Of a stretch of DNA of 64,000 nt, positions 47,155 through 58,376 are shown one piece after another (positions within the stretch are counted from its first letter, which is position 1; each line of letters starts with the position of its first letter). Under the pieces are notes generated by a model. That model was not told where the DNA came from, searched no databases, and saw nothing but the letters and a program-made list of their open reading frames with translations. A program made the position numbers and the translations under genes. This DNA is from Adiantum capillus-veneris (Eukaryota; Streptophyta; Polypodiopsida; Polypodiales; Pteridaceae): contig CM043960.1 of assembly GCA_014529385.2 (NCBI GenBank), forward strand, positions 74,187,410-74,251,409. Direction: 5' to 3'.

Positions 47155-49729
47155 CTATTGTTCTTCTACTTTCAGAATTGGCAGTGGTGCTTGAGAATAC
47201 ACTCCATCTGTTGTATTGACCGCCACCCTCGTATACAATGGTGTTTTGTCTACAGGATCTAGTCGGTCCTTATTTTCAATTCCCCGCCCCTCTAACTCTT
47301 GAAGCTTTTCTCGGATTAATACCTCAGTTTTTGGATCAATAGGAACTGATGGTTCCATAAGCGCTTGAGTGGCTTGGATGAGCTCCTTGCACATGTTTAG
47401 CCTCTCTTTCTCATAGCCAGATGAGGGTACGTTAACCACCTATCCTCTTGGGTTTGGTTAGGCTTTAGTCTTACCTTAAAATTGTGTCCAAAGGTTCAAA
47501 CACCTTGTCTACCAAGACAGATCCTCCCGATGGTATATGCGATGGTTTTTTTATCTCGTTATTTCCCTTAAGGTCTCTTTCCCTTTGAAGTTGTTCCTCT
47601 GTTTTTAGTAATTTTGCCATTTTTTCCTTTTCTCTTTTGGCTTTCATCTTGTCTCGTTTTGCCTTCCAGGATTTTCTAGTTCGGACAAACAAATTTTCTA
47701 TCTCTGTTTGGCTGGCTGGAACGTTCCTTGCTGCCTCATGCGCTTGAGCTCTAGTGATCGCGTTTATTGGAATGTCCGATTCTGTTTCTGATCCACTGGA
47801 GCTTCGCACAATCCCCATTTTGTTCATGGTTGCTTTCCCTTTGTTGTTAGGATTTTTTGGACAGTGTGGAATGAGATGGTCGGTCATAGATCCATCACAG
47901 AATCCGAAAAGTTTTACCCATTCTCCTTTGTTTGGACAAACTCTCGCCCAGTAATCACTGCCACATTCATAGCATGGTCCTACAGGTGGTGGAGAAGCTT
48001 GTGGAGCCTCCATAGGTTGTCCTACTCTAGGAGGATACCCCCTAGGTTTATAGCCCTGATTTTCCATGAACATGAGCATATTCTCATCGACCAAGTAATG
48101 ATTTTTTGTTGGCTATGCTATGTATGAGGGCTCCGGAATCTCTTCAAGAATTATCCATGGATTGTGTCCCTCTGGAGAAAATGCATTTCCATCAAATACC
48201 CTTTCGTAAGTATTGTTTGATTCTTCCCGATACGAGACTACTTGAACCATACTCTGATCAGAAGGTGGTTTTATGGGTTGAGAAATCCTTACCATAGCCC
48301 TATTTTTATGGGGTACAAGAGGTTGATGTCCCAACACAGGCTGAGATTTTTCTTGCTCCAAGATTGCGTTATTTGGCCCTACTTGGTACCTTGGAGGGGG
48401 TGAAAAATGTTGCCCTCCATGTGGTTCGTATTGTCTCTCTCTAACATAGTTCGGATTATAGAAACATTTGTGAGTTTCATGGTTTGTTCATTTTTTTTTG
48501 GTAGCACACCACTTCAATATTTGCCATTTACTCCAAGCCTTTGTTGAAGGTTGCACCACTGGGTTGGATGATCTCCTCCACATGTGTCACATTTTTGGGT
48601 GGGCGGTTGTCATGTATTTAGGTTCGTCCTGTTTCCTTGGTTTAATCCTCATGATCACTTCCTCGACCATTTGATCAACGTCCGACACGGTTGGGTTTTG
48701 CCCTCCCAATTTTGTCGTGGACGCACTACTGGTTGATGAGGTGCTACTCATCCCTTGATCTGTGTCTTCAATCACCTCTCCATATGCCTTGCAATTATCT
48801 ACCAAATACAATGCCTCTTTTGTGACTTGCTCAAAAGTTACACATGCCTTCAAGTGCAAGTCCTTTTTGAGCGTGTCATTTTGTAATCCTTCTATGAAAA
48901 GTACTGATAGTCTTTCATCCTGAGGTAGTTTTTGAGTAGGGAATCTCTCTATGTACTTCTTGAAACAAAGCTGTGCTTTCTTCACTTTCTCGTTCTCCTT
49001 TTGCCTAAATGCATAGATCTGGGAGACACTGTTATGCTTGATCCCCCTCTTTGAGAATTCCTCAGCGAATTCTCGGAGAAGTTGCTCAATACTTGGGAAT
49101 CAAAACTATTTAATGGTTGGAACCAAGTGAAAGCAGTACCTTCTAATGTCAACCCAAAACCTTCATATTGAGTATGGAAATAAGTTACCTGCTCTGCTCT
49201 CAACACTCATTTGAAGATAGAAACATGGGCATATGGATCTCCGAATCCATTATACTTTTTGGGTACGCACTTTTTCCACCTGAGATGGTCACATACGTGT
49301 GGCCTCTGCCACCATTCTAAGAACACCTGGTCCACCTGGTGTGGCTTCTCTAGGTTCATAATCTTCTCTTGGTACTATCCGTGGTATCCTATCCGCTATA
49401 CGTTCATCGAGTTGATCCTGTGTAATAGTCGGAGGGATTCTAGTGCATTAGGAACAATGTTGCCTCTATGCATGTTCATGGAAGCTATAGACGTAGTTGA
49501 TCCTAAAGGCCCTGTGCTTTCGGACTCGTTCATGCCCAAAAGACTCCTCCACTTTAGTTCTTAAGGGTAAAACATGTACAGTCTCAGGTCTTGTGTGAGT
49601 AGTCATGGTTTTTACCTCTTCCGGATTTACATGGTATTGGTGGAGTGGTCCTCCAAAACATGTATATCTCTCTAGTTCCTTACAATCCATTGGAAAGTAA
49701 TTTCGACCATACTTGTCTACTATGACCAC
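47155..49729 (-). pseudogene. Element C: gag part, pol-side portion (fossil)
   Basis: 49729-48587 includes gag-core words (FGLTLEGTAFTWFQPLNSF, CFKKYIERFPTQKLPQDERL, LFIEGLQNDTLKKDL). 48094-47471 includes a knuckle-like CYECGSDYWARVC and a Lys/Glu-rich coil. 47439-47155 has no known domain. The region is continued upstream beyond element D at 54954-55561. Confidence 0.65.
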
Positions 49730-49866
49730 CTAAATACTTCTCCCCTCCGTGTACATGTAAACATACAAGTTTTTTTTATCAGTCAATTCCTTGATGCGAG
49801 GCTCATCACGTCTGTAATTTAGAGTGTTTGTTCTCCATTAATGAATTTATAAAGCCCCCCATACGT

Positions 49867-51318
49867 TGGTGCAGCCAAAGTATGTCGACTCTAGAAGATG
49901 GCATGGACAAGTATGTACAGGCAAGCAGAAGCATGGCAAAGGAATGAAGCAAGTAGGAAGTTCACGGGATAACAGGTAGCAGCAGAAGTGTATGCATGAT
50001 GCGGCTTATAGGCCAAGGAAGACTACACAAGGGGCTAAATGGGGTGGCAGGTGAAGGAGATGCAAAGTGCAGCCTGGGGGTCCATGGAATGAAGAGCTTG
50101 AAGTGCTGAAGGAGCAGGTCCAGATGGCTCATCAAACTGAGCTACGGAGCCCAAGTTGTTGAAGGTTGAAGCTCTTTATGGTTTGCAGATTCTTGCCAGA
50201 CAGGGCAGTTGGAGACAGATGGTCCAAGTGAAGCTTGAGGTGTGGAGCTTACCTGTCTTTTCGGATTGCGGATTGGAGCCATGGTTTGCAAGATATGGTC
50301 AGTGGAAGTTTTTTCGGGGGCCGGGTCTTAGCCCACTTGGTCACATTGGAGAATGTGCCATCTGGAATCTTTTGGGCCTCGACAAGGTTCTCGATGAGGG
50401 TGTACATCATATGGAGCCAGAAGGAAGTGATTGCATGCCAAATGGAGGTCGGGGCACGGAGAAATGGCCAATGGAAGTTGGCAGTGGACAATGGAGGTGC
50501 AGCTACAAATGATTTTATTCCGTTTTGGAGTTCGTGGTTCGAGGACGCAGTGTGGTCAAAATGCCAAGCCGGGGTGAGGGATGAAAGCCTGGAATGTAGA
50601 CTTTTGGTGGGATTTGACAACCGAAGCAGTGGATTTTTTGAGTAGAGAATGGCCATGGTGTAGCATGCAAGGTTTCCGAAAATACACTAGGCCAAGTGTT
50701 GGCAATGCATAAAACTTCTAAAAAGAACTCCAAAGGGAGTGCACGACATAGTATCACACCACATTTTTTTCGTTTTTGGACTCCTATGCACACCCCTATA
50801 AAAGGATGCTTATGTTCATTTGTAAGGGTCTTTTGGACCAGTGTCTTTGAACCAAGGAGAGTTTTTAGGCTCAGGCTTTTGGAGCTCTTGTTTTTGGTTG
50901 CCGAGGTTCATGCGGGCGGGGTGTTGGATGTACATGCTATTGCCTATGCTAGTAGATGATTCCCTAATGTTTCTGGCGTCATTCCCCCCCCCCCTTCCCC
51001 CTTTTCTTCTCTGCTTGTGTGCATGTGTTTTCCGGGTGTGTGTCGGCATGTGTGCCCCCCCGAGTTTGGTAGTGCAAAGAGAGATAGAGAGAGGTTGTGT
51101 GAGTGTGGAAGGCTGTGAATTGAGCGGAGCGGAGTGATTGAGTCTGTCTGGTGCATTGCAAGGCGCGTGTGCTTATGGTTGTGTGAAAGCGATGGTTTGC
51201 TTGCGGGTAGTGTTGAGTTTTGAAGGTGAACTCTAGTGGATTGGGGCACTGTGTATACCGTGGGCTATAGTGAGGCATTGTGTTGTGTGCTGGGTGTGTT
51301 CCCCTTTCCCCCTCTCCA
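49867..51318 (+). repeat. 5' LTR of element D
   Basis: Starts TGGTGCAGCCAAAG and ends CCCCCTCTCCA. It has a TATA box (CCCCTATAAAAGG) at 50797. Open frames within it on either strand reflect the LTR sequence and are repeated in the other LTR. Confidence 0.9.
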
Positions 51319-51445
51319 TCTTCTGGTGCCCCCACTGAGGATCTATCTGATGCTCCAACTTGCGGCTAAAAGTGGTGTTTTTTGGCCAACAAAGCGGTTG
51401 GCGAAGGGTCGAGATGTTTGATGGTTGAGGTTGAAGCTGACAGAG

Positions 51446-53315
51446 ATGGTGGAGCCAGGTTTTGGCCCCATATTTACGGGCGTCGAAGATCCCGAGGATT
51501 GGTTAGCAGATTTTGAGTTATGGTTGTTGTCGATACGTATGTCGACGGATGCGCAGAGATTACAGACGGTGCCGTTGTTAATGCGAGGACGAGCCGAGGT
51601 GTGGTTCGATGGCCTAGAGAGAAGTGATAGAGAATCATGGCAAAAGTTGCAGAGTCAGTTTCTGGAGCGGTTTCGAGAGGTGATCACTGCAGAAAAAGCC
51701 GATGCAAAGCTGAAGGCGGTACACCAGGATGTAAGTAAAGATTTCTCTATTTTCATTGAGCAGTTTGAAGCTTGTTGGAAGCATTTAGAGATTGCTACTG
51801 GGGTCAAGCAATCAATCTTTGAAGTTGTCAAAGCTGTTAGAGTGCTTGCATCCGAGGATTAGGGAAAAGGTCGAAGATGGTGCCGACACCTATGAAGACA
51901 TGGTCTATTTGGCAAAGATAAAGAGCAGAAAGGTGAAGCGTAAGTTGGAGTTGGGAATGCTAAAGCCAGCAGGTTATATACCTGTTGCGGAGGTAGTGAA
52001 GTGCTCTTTGGTCCAATCAAAGGTGGTTCCAGTTATGCAAAATGCAAGGCCTGTGGAGGTAAGACCTACTATTGGTTATGTTCCTTGGAGGTTTCCAGTT
52101 TGTGATGTGCATGTGCCGAGGGTGGAAGAGCTGGTCAACGAGGAGAAGCTCCATGTAAAGGTGAACCAAGATGCAAAAGCGGTAGCAGATGTGGAGGTTC
52201 CAGTATGGATTGAAGAGGTAAAGCATGTTCTTATTGAAAGTTTGCATGAAATGGTAGCAAAATGCAATCGAGACGCAGATACCGAGGGTTCAAAAGCTGA
52301 TGAAGGAAGTGAGCAAAGCTGTGAAGATGGTCAAGCTTTTGTGGAGCAACAAGTGGATGCAGATGCTGATACAGAGTCAGTATATGATGCCGATGCCGAT
52401 GATGATGCACGCTCGATTTGCTGGGAGACAAGCGAGGAAGATAGAGCCGATGAATATACATCCTATGAAGAAGTGACGAAATCTAATGAACCTGAACCGG
52501 TAAAGGTAAAGCTGCCCTCTTATATGTTTGATGAGATGGTAGTAGCCCATGTGCAAGAAGAGCAGGGAACAAAGCAAGCCGAGATACTTTATGAAAGCCA
52601 AAAGGTGCGGTCTAGACCTACGGATGATGAAATGCAGGTGAAGGTGGTATGTGGTGCCATGCTAATGGCTGTGATGATGAAAGTAGCGGTGGAATCTGCC
52701 ATGGTGGTGCAACATGTGCAGACTTTTTCCAAGAGAGATAAAGCGGCCGTGTCTATGGAAGAACTGGAGATGAATGCGGTAGAGAACGAGTTTCTCTTTT
52801 CCTTAGAGGAGCATGATGCAGCTGTAGGAGAGGTGATTGAAGAGTAGGAGACTGAAGCTGGACAGAAGGAAGTGTTGAGCGACCTTGAAGGGCCAATCGA
52901 TGATGAAGGGCTTGATGACAGTATAAGTGAGTTCGAAGAGGAGGTACAAGAGAGCATGAAGCCAGTGCAAGATATGCGTTCTATGGCATATGGAGGAGGT
53001 TCCCAGGCTGTGTCCAAGATTTCAAAAGAGGTATGCAGTCCATGGTTGAAAGGTGTGCTTGTAAGTGCAACTGTGCAGTATGTTATCCGTCGGATACGGG
53101 GTTCCTTTGAGAGGAGCTCTACTTTACATGGCTGGGAGGGAGGGTCAGAAGTGTTGGTTCGTACAGATGATGTGTTTGCATATCCATATAGGTTGATGAG
53201 GCAAGATGATGTTCGAAGAGGTGCTAAAGTGCAATGGGCCTTTTGTGTGCATGGATGGCTACATGCTTGGGTAGGGCACTATTGGAGGTTGTTGCAGATG
53301 GATGAAAGTGAATAG
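51446..53315 (+). pseudogene. Element D: gag domain followed by an acidic region
   Basis: 51446-51862 is a good retrotransposon gag domain (FTGVEDPEDWLADFELWLL, RGRAEVWFDGLERSDRESW, QFLERFREVITAEKADAKL). Downstream frames continue to 53315. They are strongly acidic, with Asp/Ala/Glu runs (VDADADTESVYDADADDDAR), and finish in a segment with VQYVIRRIRG and WAFCVHGWLHAWVGHYWR. I recognise no protease, reverse transcriptase or integrase. The acidic part has no family I can name. It replaces the usual knuckle region of gag and could be a captured host sequence. A break or two separates the frames. Confidence 0.7.
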
Positions 53316-53515
53316 AGCCAGGTGTTTGATCCAGGTGGAAGCTATGTTATGCAGCGGATGGGGCAACCCACTTAAAGGTTTGGCAATAGGGTATAATAAA
53401 ACAATGTACATATGGTTTCAGTTTTCTCATAGTGTGTGCGAGGTTTTGCAGTTTATAGTGAAATAAAGCTTTTATGTGGTTGAGCATAAATGCTCAACAG
53501 GGGGGTGGGCAATGA

Positions 53516-54953
53516 TGGTGCAGCCAAAGTATGTCGACTCTAGAAGATGGAATGGACAGGTGTGTACAGGCAAGCAGAAGCATGGCAAAGGAATGAAGCA
53601 GCTAGGAAGTTCATGAAATAACAGGTAGCAGCGGAAGTGTATGCACGATGCGGCTTATAGGCCAAGGAAGACTACACAAGAAGCTAAATGGGGTGGCAGG
53701 TGAAGGAGATGCAAAGTGCAGCCTGGGGGTCCATGGAATGAAGAGCTTGAAGTGCTAAAGGAGCAGGTCCAGACGGCTCATCAAACCGAGCTACAGAGCC
53801 CAAGTTGTTGAAGGTCGAAGTTCTTTATGGTTTGCAGATTCTTGCCGGATAGGGCAGCTGGAGACAGGTGGTCCAAGTGAAGCTTTAGGTGTAGATGCGT
53901 AGAGCTCGATTCAATGAGCTTACCCGTCTTTTCGGATTGCGGATTGGAGCCATGGTTTGCAAGATATGGTCAGTGGAAGTTTTTTCGGGGGCCGGGTCTG
54001 AGCCTACTTGGTCGCATTGGAGAATGTGCCATCTAGCATCTTTTGGGCCTCAACAAGGTTCTCAATGAGGGTGTACATCATATGGAGCCAGCAGGAAGTG
54101 ACTGCATGCCAAATGGAGGTCGAGGCACGGAGAAATGGCCAGTCGAAGTTGGCAGTGGACAATGGAGGTGCGGCTACAAATGATTTTTTTCTGTTTTGGA
54201 GTTCATGGATCGAGGACGAGGGATGAAAGCCTGGAATGGAGACTTTTGGTGGGATTTGACGACCGGAGTAGTGGAGTTTTTGAGCAGAGAATGGCCATGG
54301 TGTAGCATGCAAGGTTTCCAAAAATACACTAGGACAAGTGTTGGCAATGCATAAAACTTCTAAAAAGAACTCCAAAGGGAGTGCACGACATAGTATCACA
54401 CCACATTTTTTTCTCTTTTGGACTCCTATGCACACCCCTATAAAAGGGTGCTTATGTTCATTTGTAAGGGTCTTTTGGACCAGTGTCTTTGAACCAAGGA
54501 GGGTTTTTTGGCTCAAGCTTTTGGAGCTCTTGTTTTTGGTTGCCGAGGTTCATGCGGGCGGGGTGTTGGATGTACATGCTATTTCCTATGCTAGTAGACG
54601 ATTCCCTACTGTTTCAGGCATCATTCTACCTTCCCCCTTCTCTTCTCTGCTTGTGTGCGTGTGTTTTTTGGGTGTGTCTTGGCATGTGTGTCCCCGCGAG
54701 TTTGGTCGTGCAAAGAGAGATAGAGAGAGGTTGTGTGAGTGTGGGGGCTGTGAATTGAGCGGAGCGGAGTGATTGAGTTTGTCTAGTGCATTGAAAGGCG
54801 TGTGTGCTTATGGTTGTGTGAAAGCGATGGTTTGCTTGCGGGTAGTGTTGATTTTTGAAGGTGAAATCTAGTGGATTGGGGCGGTGTGTATACCCTGGGC
54901 TATAGTGAGGCATTGTGTTGTGTGCTGGGTGTGTTCCCCTTTCCCCCTCTCCA
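53516..54953 (+). repeat. 3' LTR of element D
   Basis: Matches the 5' copy, including TATAAAAGG at 54439. It starts right after the purine tract at about 53498-53515 and ends CCCCCTCTCCA, followed by element C sequence. Confidence 0.9.
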
Positions 54954-55561
54954 ATGTGTTGTCTGTATTGAGGCCCTCTGTCTCATTGGTGCATCTGAGT
55001 ACCGTCTTTTGTTCCTCTATTTTGGGTGGTTCATCGGCCAACTCATTATCCACCTTGTCCTTAGTGCCACTCATTCCCCATTTATCCACAATAAAAGGGT
55101 TATGAACCACTAGGTACATCATTCCCTCTCGGTTAAAGTATCTATCCTCATCATAATCAACATCTACAAGGTCTCTGAACTCACTCGGCTTATTCTCCAA
55201 CTTAACACAGTAGCCGTCCATTCCATCCTTATAAATTATGGCCTTAAGCACATTTTCAAATTGAAACTTCAAATACAACAATTTTACATCAGATGCAGGC
55301 TGAGAAGGGCCTGCCCCCATCGAAAATGTTCCCTTAGGGTTTGACTTGTTAGAATCTTTAGTCATGAGGCTGTATGATCTCTCTAACAAAGTGTCGAAGA
55401 AGCTCTCCTCTAAAATGGGTTCTAAAGGCGCTAATGGTCTCTGATTCACTTTCCTCCGCCGAGTGATGGCTCCCTTGGTCAAAGATACTAGGATTCCTAT
55501 TCTGGTACAATCTTCTTGATTGTAAATTCATGAAGAATTGGTAATAAAAAATCCAAACCAA
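54954..55561 (-). pseudogene. Element C: gag-side N-terminal portion (fossil)
   Basis: An open stretch on the strand of C. It includes KVNQRPLAPLEPILEESFF, VKLLYLKFQFENVLKAIIY and YFNREGMMYLVVHNPFIVDK. It lies between the leader palindromes and element D, where the start of gag is expected. I do not recognise a domain in it. Broken in a few places. Confidence 0.5.
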
Positions 55562-55848
55562 GGTACCTCATTAAATAGTTTGAATCTCCCGTTTGTTCTT
55601 GCTTGCTCAGTAGTATCCTCTAGTACCTGCAACCTATCCAAAATTTGGTTGATAGAGCTGTGAGCTTACAGTCGTTCTTGTCAGCTCTTGCTTTTAATCA
55701 GCAAAATTTAGCTGGTTTCTTCAATAGCACACAACTCCTCACACAAACTCAACAATTTAGGTCCAATTTCAATTTTGAAAGAACCACCAAGAAACTGTGG
55801 ACTAACTCTTTGTGTGGTAAAATTCTGTTTCTGTTCTGACTCAAAGGT

Positions 55849-56990
55849 ACATGGATCGCGATCCATCTTGGGAAGCCAAATGAACTTTTGTTGATACCAT
55901 TAGGTTCAACATGATTAAGAGGTCTTATGGAATCAATTTTTTTGGAAATGAACCTTTGGATTGGAAGCTAGGTTGATTCTGTCACTTTGCCTGAGCTCCT
56001 ACCAATTTTGGGCTTTTGGGATGGTTTTTTGCATCCAAATTCAACTCTAGAAAAACTACTAGAATCTCTGGATGCCCTCTAACTATGGTGTCAGTTTGGT
56101 GTCAAAATGTGTCAGGGGAACATGGATCGCGATCCATGTTACTTAGTGTCAGTATGCACTGAAACTTTGTGCACAGCCAGTCCTTGGCCTAGTGATGCTG
56201 GCTATATGGTTTTTGAATGCTTTGGAGTTTTTTAGGTCAACCAAAAGTCAGTTTTAGGGCTTGTTTCAATGTTTTTCCCTTTGATCTAATTTTTGCTCAC
56301 CTTTTTCCTCTTTTTGAACTTTTCTAATAAGGGTATTTTTGGGGGAAGTGTTTCAATTGTTATCACTTTTCTACTTGCTCACTATCAGCTCAAAATTCCA
56401 AAAAGGTACATGGATTGCGATCCATGTTTGGCAAGATTTTGGAATGATACTTTGTGAGCTAGTCACACAAGGTATGGTGATGGTATTCCCCAATTATTTT
56501 TGGATTTGATCAGTTTTTTCTAAGTCAAAAGCAAGATTTTGCGTTTGTTTTGTGGTTTTTTGCAAAACTCCTTTTTTGGTACTTTGGTCATACTTTTTCA
56601 CTTTTTGTCTATGGCTTCTTTTGGAAAAGTTGTTCAACTAGTAATCAGGAGTACACTGGTCAAATCTTACTATCAGATGTCTATATGGAACATGGATCAC
56701 GATCCATGCTGGGAAGCATCTGGACATGAACTTTGGTTTTGTTGGTTCCCTTCTTCTAGTTGATCCCAATTCTCATCCCTTTTTGCATTTGGACAATTAA
56801 AAGTTCAGTCTTTCCCTGTTTTTCCCATTTTTCAAGGTTTTGTTGTGCTCACCCCAATCTTTTGATTTTTGTGATCTTCTAGCACTCTATTTCTGACCAA
56901 ACTCAAGCTTTTGATGCCTGAGAGCCTGTTAAGCAAAGGAAACAGTTTTAGCACATTTTGCCAAAAAGGTACATGAATCGAGATCCATGT
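55849..56990. repeat. Element C: palindrome cluster 1, five copies about 280 bp apart
   Basis: Copies of the 20-bp palindrome (consensus ACATGGATCGCGATCCATGT) begin at 55849, 56120, 56408, 56690 and 56971, with spacings of 271, 288, 282 and 281 bp. Most are preceded by AAAGGT or GGGGA and followed by TGG. The roughly 260 bp between copies have only weak mutual resemblance, while each palindrome keeps 17-20 of 20 bases. The cluster occupies the leader of C, upstream of gag, and no gene is seen in it. Confidence 0.92.
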
Positions 56991-57495
56991 TGGACAAGCA
57001 ATTTGGAAGTTTCTTGAACAGTCTGTTTTTAGCTAGTATTTTTCCCCTTTTTTAAGGTTTTGCTGGGTTTGGTTCAATTTTGAAGCTCTGACCATCAATT
57101 CTTCAACTTTTCAAAGTTATGGTCTTCAACACCAAAATAAGGTTTTTGATAGTTTTTTCCTTGATCCTTTTGTCCCCAATTGATGGTGTAAATTGTTTCC
57201 TAACCTACTCCTATAAACTAAAATGAAATTGCAAACATAAATGAACTTAATAGTATGAAAATAACAAGAAAGTGTGTGGTGGAACAGTCCTTTCCAAGCA
57301 TAGGAGAATCAAAGAATGAAGTACTATCTTGTACTTCACTCACAACTTTCTTTGCTCTTAAGGAGTAGTGTTGGCTAGTCTCGGACTCCAGTCTCTACCA
57401 AGCACCAAACCTACGTCTAGCTGCTTCACAGTCTATGTGTAAGCGGAATGGGTGTCAAAAGCTTTGAAGGGAGTCACTCACCACCTAAGGATCTG
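56991..57495 (-). other. Element C: 5' leader proximal to the primer site
   Basis: Non-coding, T-rich in the first half. The last 200 bp read as ordinary leader with no palindrome copy. Confidence 0.5.
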
Positions 57496-57519
57496 TTTCC
57501 CCGGCAACAACGACGCCAA
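57496..57519 (-). other. Element C: primer-binding site
   Basis: On the minus strand, directly inside the LTR end ...CGCTAACA, the sequence reads TTGGCGTCGTTGTTGCCGGG. This is the common plant gypsy primer-site style and differs from the TGGTGCCCCC type of A, B and D. It fixes the orientation of C. Confidence 0.8.
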
Positions 57520-58371
57520 TGTTAGCGAGTTGCCACAATGGACGTTTACATCATAGCTCTTTTGTACTAACATAATGTCAATATGAAAGGAAGCAACTCA
57601 GGATGGGGCACGGAGACTTAATGAGAGTCTCAATCTCACCAATGTGAACTAAGAGGGATACTCATTCTATTACAAAAGAAAATCAACCACTTCCTAGCTA
57701 GACAATCAGTATGCATCCAATCTCACCGCTCTAGGTCATCACGCCATTTCGGCATCCAAACGAATTCGGAATGCAGCGAAACTTAAGGAGAGGTATCACA
57801 ACACCTAAGGGTTCAATCCTACCAAGTTCTATCACCATCTAGGAAGGTACATAAATCACAATCCATCACAACAAATGTGCAAAAAATTGAAATAGGAGTA
57901 CTCGGAAAGGTCCTCCTTAAGCATAGAAACACATATCCATGGTCAAAACATAAAAAAACAACCATTTTAACCTTTAAATCAATGCATTTAGCTCACAAGC
58001 AAAGCATCGCGAACCACAACAGAATTGAAAATGATTACACTTAGATTGTAGAGAAAGAGACAAAGAACGCAATGTGCTATTCGGAAATGAATTTTGATTA
58101 GAAAGGAGGATTACAATTTGTAGCAGTAAGAGGCTCTCACAGTTCACGTTTCAAATCTTCCAAGCTAACGATCATTCTTTTGTCCAAACTAAGGGTTTTG
58201 ACTTAAAAGTTAAGGGAGCTTTTCCACGGCCATCCGGCCTCTTGCAAGGGTGTAGACTCAGAGAGGTAGAGAGGGCGTTGTCTAATTATATCACAATTAC
58301 AATTCATCATAGGCTGAATTACATGGCTTTCTTTGAAAAATCGAGTGAGGGTGTGGTGTGCACACCAAACA
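57520..58371 (-). repeat. 5' LTR of element C
   Basis: Starts TGTTAGCGAG and ends CACACCAAACA, followed by the duplicated GCCAG. It is intact (about 852 bp), while its partner is split by element A, so it preserves the empty insertion site of A near 57737 (CATCACG/CCATTTCGG). By eye the two LTRs differ at about one base in ten. Confidence 0.9.
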
Positions 58372-58376
58372 GCCAG

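Larger units (their letters stand above)
49867..54953 (+). mobile_element. Gag-only Ty3/gypsy-like element D, plus strand, nested in C
   Basis: Two 1.44-kb LTRs (49867-51318 and 53516-54953) enclose only 2.2 kb. The primer site (CTGGTGCCCCCACTGAGGATC) and polypurine tract (CAGGGGGGTGGGCAATGA) closely resemble those of element A. The single recognisable domain is gag. No pol is present, as in the non-autonomous TR-GAG class of plant LTR elements. LTRs differ by a few percent. Two or three breaks are seen. It sits inside the gag region of C. Its target duplication is not clean (ACGT on the left, ATGT on the right). Confidence 0.85.
17962..58371 (-). mobile_element. Giant Ty3/gypsy element C (fossil), minus strand
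   Basis: The two ends are copies of one LTR and are flanked by a perfect 5-bp duplication GCCAG (17957-17961 and 58372-58376). The 40.4-kb interval is therefore a single insertion enlarged by later ones. Removing A and D leaves about 18.9 kb. Parts from the 5' side: LTR, primer site, a leader with palindromes, gag, protease, reverse transcriptase, RNase H, integrase, a second protease-like segment, a second palindrome cluster, an extra coiled-coil reading region, a polypurine tract and the LTR. LTR divergence is roughly 10% by eye, so the element is old. It has more than fifteen breaks. Confidence 0.85.

Noticed and set aside
50156-51335. Several 100-145 codon frames on both strands in the LTRs of D
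   Set aside because: They lie wholly inside an LTR with its own TATA box, occur in both copies and show no domain.
38891-56990. Palindrome clusters considered as a CRISPR-like array
   Set aside because: Spacing is about 110-700 bp, the repeats are self-complementary, the setting is a plant retrotransposon, and no cas-like genes are present.
17962-58371. Element C considered as an integrated plant pararetrovirus (caulimovirid)
   Set aside because: It has paired LTRs, a 5-bp target duplication and an integrase, which caulimovirids lack.
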